From Pipra filicauda (lineage: Eukaryota; Chordata; Aves; Passeriformes; Pipridae), in the NCBI RefSeq assembly GCF_003945595.2, contig NW_024104452.1, positions 310,001 to 374,000 of the forward strand: a stretch of DNA of 64,000 bases, read 5' to 3'. Under the pieces are notes generated by a model, which made no database searches, was not told the DNA's origin, and worked only from the letters and a program-made list of their open reading frames with translations. How positions within the stretch are numbered: the stretch's first letter is position 1; each line of letters opens with the position of its first letter. Shown piece after piece: positions 1 to 12,500 of this stretch. A program made the translations under genes and the position numbers.

Positions 1-583
1 CTGTGTTCTCCAATGAGTCAGTACTGGCCCTGTGCTGGGACTGCTTTGACTGCTGGTAAAGCACTCCTGTGTAGAGTCAAAGAGTTAAACAGGTTATTAA
101 ATTTCCATTTTAACCACTCATCCCAGCTGTGTATGAGGAATTACGACAGTTGCTGACTGTACCACTTGGCACCGAATAATATTCAGTGAACCAGCAGCAA
201 TGTTCTCTCAGTGAAACCTGTAATTTCTTTACCATGGTGAAAATTTTTGGATGATGCCAATTCAATCTTTTCTCTCCAAATCTTTTCTTTTCTTTTTCAT
301 CAGAAAGAGAGAAGGTTACAACTAAGTGTCTTGACAGTGCTCTAACGTGCCAGTCCCTTCATGTGAGAATTAAGCACATTTAATATATTGACATAGGATA
401 TGGTCAGGATGGAATGGTAAACACTTTACTCTTTCTCTGCAGTGGGAATTGCATGTGCCTTCTTTGCAGGATACAATCTGCTAAAATCCCACATCATAGT
501 GTCTTTTCAAGAAGTCATCTTGGGGCCCTACGAACCTGAGCATCCATTCCTAACACTCTGATTTCCTTCTGATTTTGGGGGGT

Positions 584-597
584 ATGTGTGTGTGTGT
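584..597. repeat. (TG)n microsatellite, short
   Basis: A short run of alternating T and G follows a G tract. It is an ordinary dinucleotide repeat of about seven units, likely variable between individuals. No neighbouring gene is visible. Confidence 0.7.
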
Positions 598-1257
598 TAG
601 CTCTATGGAACTGGTTGCAAATGAACTATATAAGCCTTGATCATATGTGATCAGGCTTGAAGTTCTCAGGGCAGGGAAAAATTGTCAGGTTCTGTCCTTG
701 GGCTCCAAGGTGAAATGAAGTAAGCCAGCAGTTTCTGTTCATACTGATTAATCAGGGAGTGGCTTTTGACTAGATCTGATTAAGGCTTTTTAATGAAAAA
801 TGAATGTGGCCTCAGTAAGCTGAACACACACAAGTCTGCAAAGTAGAAATTTTGATTCCTGATGTTTCAATTCTTTTGCAAAGTTTTGCTTTCCAGTTGG
901 GAAAACAAGCTCAATATTTAATTTCAGACTGAATCTACCTGAAAGGAAACATGATGGTTTGTTGAATTGAGTTGAATGGTTTACATTCAGGTCAGATTGT
1001 CTGACTTGATGTGGTAGCTCCTGGAAGCTGCAGTCGGGGAAGTAATTGTATGTTTTTAATTCTCCTAGGAAGAAGTGAAATTGAAATAGGTAAGGCTGAC
1101 CATGTACTTTATCTGCAGGTCCAATTTAGAATCGCAGATATTTAAATGCATACATTTTGAATGGTGTTCATGTCTGTGTTTGTGTGCATGTACATATATG
1201 TACAAATGTATGCACTTCCAGGAGAAAAATACAAGAAAAATACTTTTATATGTAGGT

Positions 1258-1293
1258 AAATATATACATATATATATTCTTGTACATATATAA
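1258..1293. repeat. AT/AC-rich dinucleotide stretch
   Basis: Alternating purine-pyrimidine sequence made of TATATA and TACATA units. It is an imperfect (TA)n/(CA)n microsatellite. The short frames over it encode only low-complexity tyrosine/isoleucine-rich peptide and are not genes. Confidence 0.65.
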
Positions 1294-2170
1294 ATCTAAT
1301 AAAATGTATTTTTTTTTCTTTTGGAAAAGCATGACTGGAGCTCAGAGGAGCATGAAAGAGATCTACAAAGTCAAAACGTCCTTCTCTTTCCAGATATTTT
1401 GACGTGATACATATCGTTTTTATTTCAACACATGACTGTGCTTTATCTGAACAGTTCATACGTGTATGGCTATTATTGGCAGTCCTGTGCCACAGGTACA
1501 GACCAGGAAAATTAATATTGAAACTTAGTTTTAAGTATAGAAATGAATGAGCTTATATTCTTATGACTCTGTGCGATAAAGCCACAAGATGGCAGGAGCA
1601 CCATGCCAGTTTCTTTCTACAGTATTTGCATTCTATTTGCTTACTTTTCTTGTATTGCATTGCCATTTACATAGTTTTGATGGTTTTAAAAGCCAACTCA
1701 GTTCAACAGCAAGTCATTCTAAAGGTTTCAGGTCTCTTATGTATGCCAGAATCCGGAGTAAATGCAGTAGTAACATTAAAAGCTAGAGTGTCATACTAAT
1801 GGAAGAATGAACCCCTTTCAACATGCAACTCCGTAATATTTTCCTTATTTAGAAAATAAATTTTATCTCCATCATATTTTCAACTGCTTAGAAAATTCAT
1901 TTTTAATTCTTTGATCAAGTTCATGATGTTAAAAAGTTCTAATTGAGTGGCAAAGCTCTCCTAATCTAATCCTCACATTAGAATTCGGAATTAAACTAAA
2001 AATGCAAGTTAATGAGGGAATGCTATAATTTGTGTGCTCCTGAAGGGATGTACACCAGGTGCAGTGCTATCAGGGGCTCTCCTAGAGCTGGTGCAGATAC
2101 AGAATGTTGCCTGCAACTTGACGGGTGTGAACAGTTTGGGAAGTTTTCAGGAAAGCAAAATGAGTTTTAA

Positions 2171-2185
2171 CCCCCCCCCCCCCCC
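2171..2185. repeat. Poly-C tract (15 C)
   Basis: An uninterrupted run of 15 cytosines flanked by AT-rich sequence. Such tracts are uncommon in AT-rich intergenic DNA and are prone to length errors in sequencing. A second, longer tract occurs at 25998-26019. Confidence 0.9.
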
Positions 2186-3771
2186 TTAAAAATGTAAAAC
2201 AGCTATTTGTGAGGCACCTCTAGCATATCTGTGTTTTGAAGAAGCATTTAAACTAGGAAGAGGATCTTTTGGGATTAGCGGTTTTCACTGTCACTAAGAG
2301 ATGGGCTCAAATTTGACCATATCATTAGTCTAGAGGATTGTCAATGTACAAGTACTCAGCAGAACTCTGTTAAGAGTTTGGAAATTTCATAATTACGTGA
2401 GTTTTCTTGCCTAAGTGTGCTCTAGCAACATCACAGGCTTTTCCTGTGTGGATACATACAGTATCCCACAGAATAATTTGTGCATAAGCCCTCTTGGGCT
2501 CCAAGGACCGAGAAGATCTTTCTGTGCAGTTGTGGATGCTCCCTGAATTTCTGCTCAGTTCACTGTGTGAAATCAAGGTCCCACAGGAGAGACAGCATGT
2601 GTCCAGTATGTCATCAGAGACTGCAAAGAAAGATTATGCAGGTGGTGCAGAGAAGGATGAAAACTGAAGTGGAGGGAAACCACACTTAGAGGAAAGAGAA
2701 GGGAATACAACAGGGTTTCTTGTGTTAGAAGGATTAACAAGAAGACGAATTTTACAGAAGAATACAGAAAAGAATGTACTACACTGCTTAATAAACAAGA
2801 GGAAAAAATGCATGAGATTTTCAAGGGTGGACTGATGGAACCAATGTAGAAGTGTCATGGCAAGTAGCATCCAAGGAGTCTGTGGGGCCTCACTGCTTCT
2901 GCCCAGCAGAGCCCATCTACCTTGGATCCTAAGGATACTACTCACAATTGCAGGTGTTTAGGAGGTTTTTGTTCTCAATAGGTGGCAGCATTTTTATGTA
3001 CACAAATGTGGTCGCTTACTACAGACCACGAATGCAAGAGGCACATTGGCAGCATAACCCCAGGAGTCACTGCTGAAACCACTGCACTGAAAGAAATATC
3101 CTTGCCCTCTCCTTCCTCCTCAGTGCTGATATGAGGCTGTAGGGCTGCAGGAGGTATGGACTGAGGGAGCCTGGTGCATCTCCCCTGCTTGCTGTGCAGC
3201 ACGTTGGAGACACTGATGTTCCTTATGTAGCCCCAGCTTGGTACTCCCTGGAGCAAAATCTTTGCTCATGTGTTGAGCAACAAGATAAAGCCAGGGTGAT
3301 TCCCATCTCCACGGCATGTGTAGGCAGGGTCTGCATCTAAGGTCTGTCCCTTGTTTAAGATCCTGTTTTCAGTTTCTTAGAAAATTTCACAGCTTAAAAT
3401 GTTCTCGGTGAAAATGCCCGTGCTGGTTGTCATTTTTTATTTCTGTAAGAGATACAACTACATGGTTAGATAATTTCCCAGAATGTAAATAGTGGGAAAG
3501 TACATTTGCCCTTTAAAAAGATTTTGAACACTTCACCGAGAAGAACCAGCTCTTGCATGCTAGGAAATAAAACTCTTGTGGAACTTATTTTTGAATCAGG
3601 GCATTGCCTTTTTTTTAGGAAAAGAAGATCACAACTGATTAAATTATGCATAACTGAGAAAATCTTGCAGTGCACCTGCTGGTCTATGTACATATAGGAA
3701 GACCTGGTAAGCAAGGCTGACTAAAGCTACTTCCACTTAGTGATTATATAGGCTGGTAGCTCCTTGCTGGA

Positions 3772-3791
3772 ATCATTCCTCAAGGAATGAT
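3772..3791. repeat. Small perfect inverted repeat
   Basis: The 9-base arm ATCATTCCT at 3772-3780 is followed by two bases and then its exact reverse complement at 3783-3791. A two-base loop is too tight for a relaxed RNA hairpin, so the stem would open by a pair. No promoter or terminator context is visible and chance is a reasonable explanation. Confidence 0.55.
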
Positions 3792-6474
3792 ACTGAAGGA
3801 TCTGTAAATCTTGAATCTAAATTATTTCATCCCTTGTTTTTTCCTCTGCTCCCCTCATCCATTTCTCTGTCCCTCTGCTTCCTGTTTCTCTTTTGGGAGG
3901 GTCAGCAAAATTAAATTTGTATTTCTGAGAAGCTGTGACCTAGCTCAGACTAGTCCTTCCACATTGTAAATCAGGGGATTGCTTTAACGTGGAACGTCTG
4001 AGGAAGCTATATTAAGCAGGGATCTGAGAGAATTCAAAGTGCCATGATAATCAGCATACACCTGCAGATAACACCACTTCCTATGGCAAAGGAAGACAAT
4101 TTGACAGAAAACCTTAACTTTTACATTTATAAACTTTTAGTTGCCTCACACTGTAGCCTTTTTTTGAGCTTAGATGCATCTCAAATACATTTGCACGTAC
4201 AGAGAATATTTGTGTGTTTGTCTACTGATATCCATTTATCTAGCTATCTAGTTATCTCTTGGCATGAATAAAAATCTATTCTAATACAAACCCACAGCTT
4301 TGTATTTCTTTGTAAAGTGGGAAATGTAAGTGGTAATTTTGCCAGCAGAGAAGATCTATTTGAAGGTTTTCTCTTGATGGCAGTTGCTTCTCGAATTTTT
4401 ATCTTCTTTAATACAATGTGGGATGCTAAAGCACACATCTACCCAGAGGAATCATAATCCATTTTAGCTGTTCAAACAACATCATACTATTAAAGGACTT
4501 TTTTTCACTGTGCTGGACTTTTTTTTTACTGGAGCAATATATTTTGTCTCATTCTAGTCCATTTTATACCCACCGTCTGTTATAATCCCATATTATTTAC
4601 TGTGATTGTTGCGTATAATCATCTGCAATTTGTATTGTTACGTTTATTTAACGCGTTTTAGAGCCAATACCTAGATAAATGTTAGAGAAAAAACCAAAAA
4701 TCGACCTTCTCCCTTCTGTCCCCATCTCAATCTCTCATCCCCTAGTGTTTCAAAAGGAAAAACAATTTGGAAATTGAAGGATTGACCTTTTCACCTTTAT
4801 CAAACAAAGACTATTTGCTAAACCTGTTGTGCGATTTGGCTCTTTATTGAACTCCCAGAGCTATTTATACAATATATACACCCGTTGTGGCTGCTGCAGG
4901 CATCAGCAATTGTGTTGTTCTGTGTAGGTGGCCTAGAAGGAATCCAATTAGAAACAAGAATATCTGTGAACATTTGTTATTTTACTAAGCATGTGGAGGA
5001 AGAAAGAGATAGTGTATACTTTTACTGCCTACAGTGTGGTTATAATCCCTAAATGCATACAAAAAACTATACGGCATTAACTGTAGAAAGGAATTATTTC
5101 CATCACTGAACAGGATAATGTACCAGGCAGTATTCTCTGGGTCCTCCCCCATGCTTGCTTTGTAATGCCATGCTTTGATAAGCCTTCAGAATTGCAATAT
5201 GTATATTTTTTGTGTTTGTGTGAAGAATTTAAAGTAATTTATTTGACTTCAGTTTTTTGAAAGATTACAATATTTTCCTGACATTTGACAGAAAGTGGAA
5301 AAGTAAATACTGAACTACAGAATAACAGCTCCTCTGAGCACATCCTTAATCCTTACGGGGACTTGGGCATAGACTCAAGGGAGTCCGTGTAAATACAAGG
5401 TTTCTTTATGCTGCTTTTGCTTATGAAACCAGATGAAAATGTTTGTGAAAATATGAAGATACACAGCGAGATCAAATTCAGACACTTCATGGACCTCGGA
5501 AAGGGCAATGCCAGCTGTGGTGTGTTACTGTGGAGGAAATTTCTAGAAAAAAGTAGACACACCTGTAGTCTGTCACACCAAGTGACAACCTTCCCACAGC
5601 ACCCCCCCTCTCTCCTGGAAACAGTGAGTAGTTTAAAAATAATCTCTAAAATATGTTTTCTTTTAAATAAAAAAAATGGTTGGTTAGTTGCACTTAAGAA
5701 TTTGTCCATGTTATAGAAGAGTACTGATGAGTCACCAAATATACAATTTTGTGTTTGACCTTAAATAAAAAAAAAAAGAGAAAAGATTCCTTGACAAGCA
5801 ATTAAGAAAATAAGCCCTTGTTTTTTAGGCACATGAGATTAAATAAGGTCTGTATAAAAGGTCTTTGCAGTTGCAACTAAATATTAGACACTGACTCATT
5901 CATTTTGCCTTTGCTACCTACCTTGCAAAATATTTTTCATTAAACAAATGGAAACTGATCATAAGAATAAGATCGCAAGAAGCTTCTCTATGTCTCAATT
6001 TTCCATTAGGCAAAACTGCGATTTTTCAGTAAAAATGCTTTTTCTAGGTATTGATAAAAGTATCGCTTTCATTATTATCATAATTTTCCAGTATGTATTG
6101 TTGAAAATAAATATCAGTCATTGATAAAAAAACATTTTGCTCTTTAACTTTTGTTGAAAAAAATAGAAATTAGGTTTCAATGATGAGCTGGACTCAATCA
6201 TGATAATGATGGAAAGTAATTGTCTAATAAGGGTTGTTCACATAAATCATTATATGTATCAACATACATTTTTCAGGTAGAGCATAATATTGAGGGATAA
6301 AACCTTACCATTAACATTAAACCTCTATTTGCCTTGTTAGGAAACTATGAGATGCATGGTATAAGCTCCATGAAGAATATTTGAAAGAAAAATGAAATAT
6401 TTATTGTTGTTCACTCAGATTTAGTATGGAAATGTGTAGTACTGCATAAAAGTTTTGGTTTTTTGGGGTGTTTG

Positions 6475-6492
6475 TTTTTTTTTTTTTTTTTT
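6475..6492. repeat. Poly-T tract (18 T)
   Basis: An 18-base thymine run preceded by G/T-rich sequence. It might be the relic of a retroposed poly-A tail on the minus strand, but I recognise no source sequence next to it. Confidence 0.8.
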
Positions 6493-9400
6493 CAACATGG
6501 AAATGTTTTAACTGCATTACATAGGAGTACAGCTGGACCAAAATATTAATTTCTTGACCACTGAATATTGTCTTATAACCTCTGTCCATCCCACAAAACC
6601 CTGTGTCTCAAATTAAATTAAAGATTCATAACCCTAAAAACCTTCCATAACCTAAGCCCCCTCAGTAGTACCATAAATGATGTTGTGATTAATTTGAAAT
6701 GTAATGTTCTTATGTAAATATTTTTTAATATTTTAAGCATTAGTTCAAAGTAGACATTCAGACAGCAGTACTGTGGACCCTTGAGAAAGCCATAGGGCCT
6801 CTTTCCTCCTGGTGTGGTGAGGGTGTCCCATGGAAGTTCATACAGCATTCCAAAAAAGAGATAGGATGGGCAGGCAGGAATGTGACTGTGAGGGTGCTTT
6901 CAGTGCATCTTTAACAGGACAAAGCTGACACAGCCCTTGAGGGCAACAACAATAAATTGAGAAATGGAGACCCAAAGTGCAGTAGGAATTGCTAATAATC
7001 ACCTAATTTACCTGCTCTTGTACATAATACTAGAAAGACTTAATAATTTGGGATGTGCTAGGGCAAGAACTGCTTCAACAGGATAATTTTTTGTGTTTTC
7101 CAGTGTTTACAAATTTGGAAATGTAATAGTACAAGACCATGAACCTGCTGCTACTCTGGGGCTAAACATTGCTTAAGTCAAACTAGAGGAAAGCTTTTCA
7201 CTGGTGTGAGGGAGAATATTCCATATTAAGAAGGCAGCTTCATGAATACCAAGGGGTTTTTTTCCAGAATAACTGATTGTTTTACCCCTCCACTGAACAA
7301 ACTCCACTTTTCAAGGCATGTCTAACTTGGTTTTTCTGCTACAGTTACCCTGAATCATGGAAAAAAAAAATCTAATATTTAACATTTAGGACTTCGATTG
7401 CCCAAGACCTGAAAAGAAAGTAAATGTAGGAGAGAATCAGCATTTTCAGGTTGGAAGATGAAGGTTGGGGTTCCTTAAACCATGCCTTGTAGTTATAGAT
7501 TGGGAGCTCCATTTTCTGGTTAGTAAATAAATCCAAAACTTTTCTTCTGTTTCCTACAAGAGATTGGACTGCAGGAGAAAAACGGAGGATCTTTCCTTGT
7601 GACTCTTTCTTCATATGCTCATCTCATGCACTGTCCTGTGCCCCTTGATTATAGTTTCTTTGTTGTGCCTCTCATGTCCAGCTTCCCATTTTCTGTGAGA
7701 ATGCTGCTTTGCCCCAGATCCTTTCAGATCATGCCTTCCTTTCTGTCCAAGGTTTTCCTGAAGAGCAGCGGATTAATATTGACAACATTCTTCACCATTC
7801 AAAAATGGTGGGTCACATAATATGATCAAGAAGATACAAAACCGCTTGTACATCTGTTGTTTTTTTTAAAAATTTTTATTTATAACTTGAAATAGCTGAA
7901 TGATGACTCTTCACAACATTCCAGGATTTAGTTACTCTTTGCTGCTTCCCTTTGTCATCAGCATTGTGGTAAGCAACTAATTTCCTGCTATATAAGTAAT
8001 GACAATCTATATTAATAATACAGAGTAATAATCTCTTAAAATTTGTTTTTATCAAAATTAAATATTGTAATTCAAACCAAGAACATGTATCACTTTTGGC
8101 CCTCAGAAAGTGCAAAAAACATCCCAGAATCACATTGTTTAATGGCTTTTTCCATGTATTTCTCTGTGGTGTGTATTAGTCTGTGTTGTAAAACTAAAAT
8201 TAATTCTGCAGAGAATTATTCATGTCCCTGTTCATATGTGACAACAGAGAAAAACACATGGCTCACAAAGTGATGTTGTCCCTGCAAAACCACCATTTAC
8301 TGGGAAGAAAAATGCCCAACTATTCCAACGGAGTGTGAATTCTAACTATTCAAACAGAGCGAGGCTGGAGAGCAATGACAATTCTGTGCTGTATGGAACA
8401 GTGTTTTATTACATTATAAATTCTCGATGCAGTGACATCAATATTCATCTTCTCTAGTACAATACAGAAGTCATTGCAATTATGAACAAAGCTTTCCACA
8501 AATGACTGTTGTACTGGATTGTGTATAAAAAAATCAATATTAACAATTTAAATGAAAAAATACTAAATGAAAAGGGTAGTTGCTAATGCAATATAAGAAA
8601 ATCTTTCAAAAGTGCCACTTCCTTTTTTTTTTTATTTCTACTCACAGGGGAACAAGGCAATGACATTATAAAGAAAATGTTACCTCAGTAGCCTCATATG
8701 CCATTCTAATTTTAGATGTTAATTTTCAGACTCCTGTGAATTTTGACTGAATTAGTTACTTAGAAGTATCAGTTATCTGTTTCTTTCTTGAAAGCCATAT
8801 ATGCTTTCCAAAAAACTTTATTTTTACAGTATTGCTATATACAGCTCCCCAGAAGTACCTGGTCTCCTATTACAGAAAATAAATCATGAAGATTAGCAAA
8901 GATAACTTACTCCAAAATATAATGTTAAAGATATTCCTTATTACAATTAACTGTAGCCAGCAAATGTAAAAAGGAAAAAAACAAACATCATAATTGTCTG
9001 TGTTTCCCAAGGTCACAAACAAATTCTGTTTTACATTTGTTTTGAACTGACTGTTTTAACTGAGATTATATGGGTTGCGAAACAAAGAAGAAGAAAGTTG
9101 TGGTGAATTATATGAGTTTAGAGGGCACAAGAGTGACAAAGAAAACCAGAACGTCATTATTACTCCTGTGGACTTGAAGGTGATTCAATCTCTGAAAAGT
9201 AGAGTCCATTTGTTGTTGAATTTTATGTTGGAGTCTTTTAAGGCCTGGGTACATTATCCTGAATCTGCCTTCATCGGTAATCTTGTATCATCCAATGGCC
9301 TTTAAGACCAGGGCATTCTGTTTTCAAAATTCTGAAGAAGCACTGGAAATTTCCCAACTGCTGTGTTTCTGTTTATGGTAGAATAATCTTCAGGATGGAG

Positions 9401-9560
9401 GGACTGCTAAGGTGTTAATCTCCAAAGTGAGCAACATGTCCTTTGCACATGATAGGATCCCTTAATGAAAGACTGTGGATGGCATGGAAGAAAACAAGCC
9501 ACTTTCTAGTGACAGTTAACATTCCTCTAAAATGAATGTGCACAGTTAATCTGCATTTTT

Positions 9561-9583
9561 AATATATATAATATATATATAAA
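9561..9583. repeat. (TA)n microsatellite
   Basis: Two short runs of TA repeats separated by AATA. It is a simple AT dinucleotide repeat, likely polymorphic, with no associated gene. Confidence 0.8.
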
Positions 9584-12500
9584 GAGCAATGAAATATTAT
9601 GACCTGCCATGCTTGTCTGTCCCTTAAAAAAACCTTTTTATGATAATGTCTGAAGAAAATGACTAAAGTAAGAAGGAAATTTGTGGCCGCGTAGGATCAA
9701 AAACAAACCAAACCAAACCCACCATCCCATATGGAGTTGAACTCAAGAGTATCTGTCACTAACTCAAGGCAAAATCTATGAAACAGATATTACCTGTTTC
9801 CTCATATCCTTCACAGCAAGTATTTTGAAGTCTGCTTAAAGCACAAAACTTAAACTCTGAAAAAAAATCTAAGTCATTATATATAGAAAGAAACTCAAGC
9901 AACTTCAGCACTCTGTACTTCCCTGTACATTTTCAAGTCCTTGGGGAAAATTTAGTACCTTCTCTGAAAAATCATCTCTTTTTCCATTGTTGTACTACCA
10001 TTACACAGTTATGGAAACACGTTACCTTCTTTCTGGACACCTTTCTCCAAAGCCGCAGGTCTGGGAGTTTGGTCGCTGATTGCTACAGACTGAACATTAA
10101 TTACTTTGACCTAGTAATGACTCCAAAGTTTTTTGCATTGTTTTCCTTTCTCTTATTCTTGTGGAAATCTTCACTAGCTCAGCCAAGATGCAATAGTTCC
10201 CAGCAGTAGGGTTAACTAAGAAACCATATTCTACAAAATTTGCAAGACCTGCACAGTCCTTAAAGAGCTTCTTTTAATGTGTACAGCTCTGCCTGTTGCA
10301 GAGAAGATTCATGTCTTCTCATATGTGTTTAAGGACTATATGAGCTTTGATAATTTTATCTCTGGACCTCCAGACTGGGTTAGATACAGGCTTTGTATAG
10401 ATTGCTTCTCTGAAATTCTGCTTGTTGATAGTGTTGCTTGGAAGAGGCTCAGGGTGTCTTCACATTTTGTTTGGGTGGCTCTTGGATGAGAATATGTCCT
10501 AACAGCTCTTCAGTAGTGATGTTTGCATTCATACCTCCTGCCCTTATCAGTTAATCCTAGGAAAACAGTTCATATTAATGACTTCTTCACTGAAGTAGTA
10601 GTGGAGAGGAAGAGACGGCAGGGTTTCTGTGCTTTTCTGTAAATGAACTGAATTGCTGTGAGATAATGGAGATCCCGTGAGAAATGTCATGCTAGACATG
10701 CTCCTAAGTACATTAGGCACTGTTGAGTGTATGAAATGCCCAACACCCATCATAGTTAAATCTTAAGAGAGAAATTTCTGAGCATCCTCATTCTTGATCT
10801 GGTCCCCGGTTTTTAGAGTTCCTTGATCACAGGCTCAATCTGTGACAAATAGTTATTCCTGCAAATAGAGGTACTTAGAGGTGGTTAATAGTATTTGAAG
10901 ATAAGGAGAGACAAGGAAACCAGTATCATGGTGAATGCAAGGAAGTAAAATTATTTCTAACCATTTAAAAAAATTAATTTTTTTAATGAGGACAGTGAAC
11001 ATATGATGGCTGGTTAGAACACTGGATAGAGACAACTCTTTTCTGAACTTATACATATCAGCTTCTAATGCACAAATGAAAATTCAGACTGTGTTCTCTT
11101 CCCAAATTTAGCTTCTCTTGTAGTTTCTCTGCAAGATTTCTGTGATAATACAGTTTAGCAACTGTGTAAACACATGTACCCTGTGTACTGACAGATGTGG
11201 TGAATGTACTGGTACTGATAATTTTGTTAATACTGGTGTATTCATATAATTCCAGGATTTTTTCCATCCTTTCATTGGAAAGATTTCAATACATAAGCTT
11301 AAGATATCATTCTGAAATGTGTGCATGAATGTGTGTTAAACCTCACTTTGGAGAAGAAAAAGAGATGTAAGGAACTTTTCCATGAGGGTACTGAATTGGA
11401 CAGACTGTTCTGATACATTTGTGATACTGTGACACCCTCATTCTGGATTTGAGGTTTTATTGTGCAGACTTCAAACAACAATCTGTCCAGAGTGAGCTCA
11501 CTCGTAGCTCTCTTACAAGCAATGTTTTCATTTTACTAAAACAGGATGTGAAGATACTGATCATAGATAATTGTAAAGTCAGTGAGTCAGGAGGAAAGAT
11601 TCAGGGGTGATGAGTGGATATTTGTTCCATGTTCCCCTACTTGTTTAGGGATGGTGTCCTTTGGTTCTGAGACTGTGTGGGTGTGATGAGGGAGAAAGAA
11701 AGGAGAGCAATGAAAAGAGTGGGAAACTAAGTCTGGGCAACATTAAGCCCAGCTGGGAGTTGTGCAGACTAGGGGCGCATTTTAGTGGGAAATCTGAGGA
11801 CTGTCTATTAGTTCAATAACTGGTAAATTCTAGAAAAAACCTGGAATAAGAGAGGGGGTAAAAGATCTTCCACAAACTCAAGCGCATATGTGGGCAGAGC
11901 ACAGCACTGCTTGATTTCTCATGAGTGCTGTTCAAGACTAGTATTGCAAAAAATGCTGGTGACTCCAAAACTGGGAAGACGTGACCCGCCTTTGTTTCAA
12001 AGTGTTATCCCTTTTATTAATGGCAGTCTGGCACCAAATTTAGCAGAATAAATGCATTCTATTGTACTCCTGGTACCAAGCATCTTCCATAACCAAAGAC
12101 ACATGGGACTTTGATATGTGTAATATTTGTGTTGACAAAAACATTGTTTGTCTTTTAAAAGCCCATACCTATGATTTAACTGAGATACAAACTGACCTAC
12201 ATTATCCTCTTCCCCTGCTGTATTAGCATGGTAGGCATTATAAACATCTTAATTTAATGAGAATATTACACTAATTGAAGCTGGTACCTTGGAGTGCTGA
12301 AGCAGCAGATGCACATTTGCTAACAATGAAAACACAGAATCTCTGGCAAACAAAATATAATCCATCATAAACAGCATAAGAGCCTAAAGAAAGACAATAA
12401 TTTAAATGGAATGGAATATGCTTCCCTGATGTGTCACGTTCAATCACACACTGACTCATTTAGAACATGAGTTTTCCTCAGGGCTTCTGCAATTTGTAAG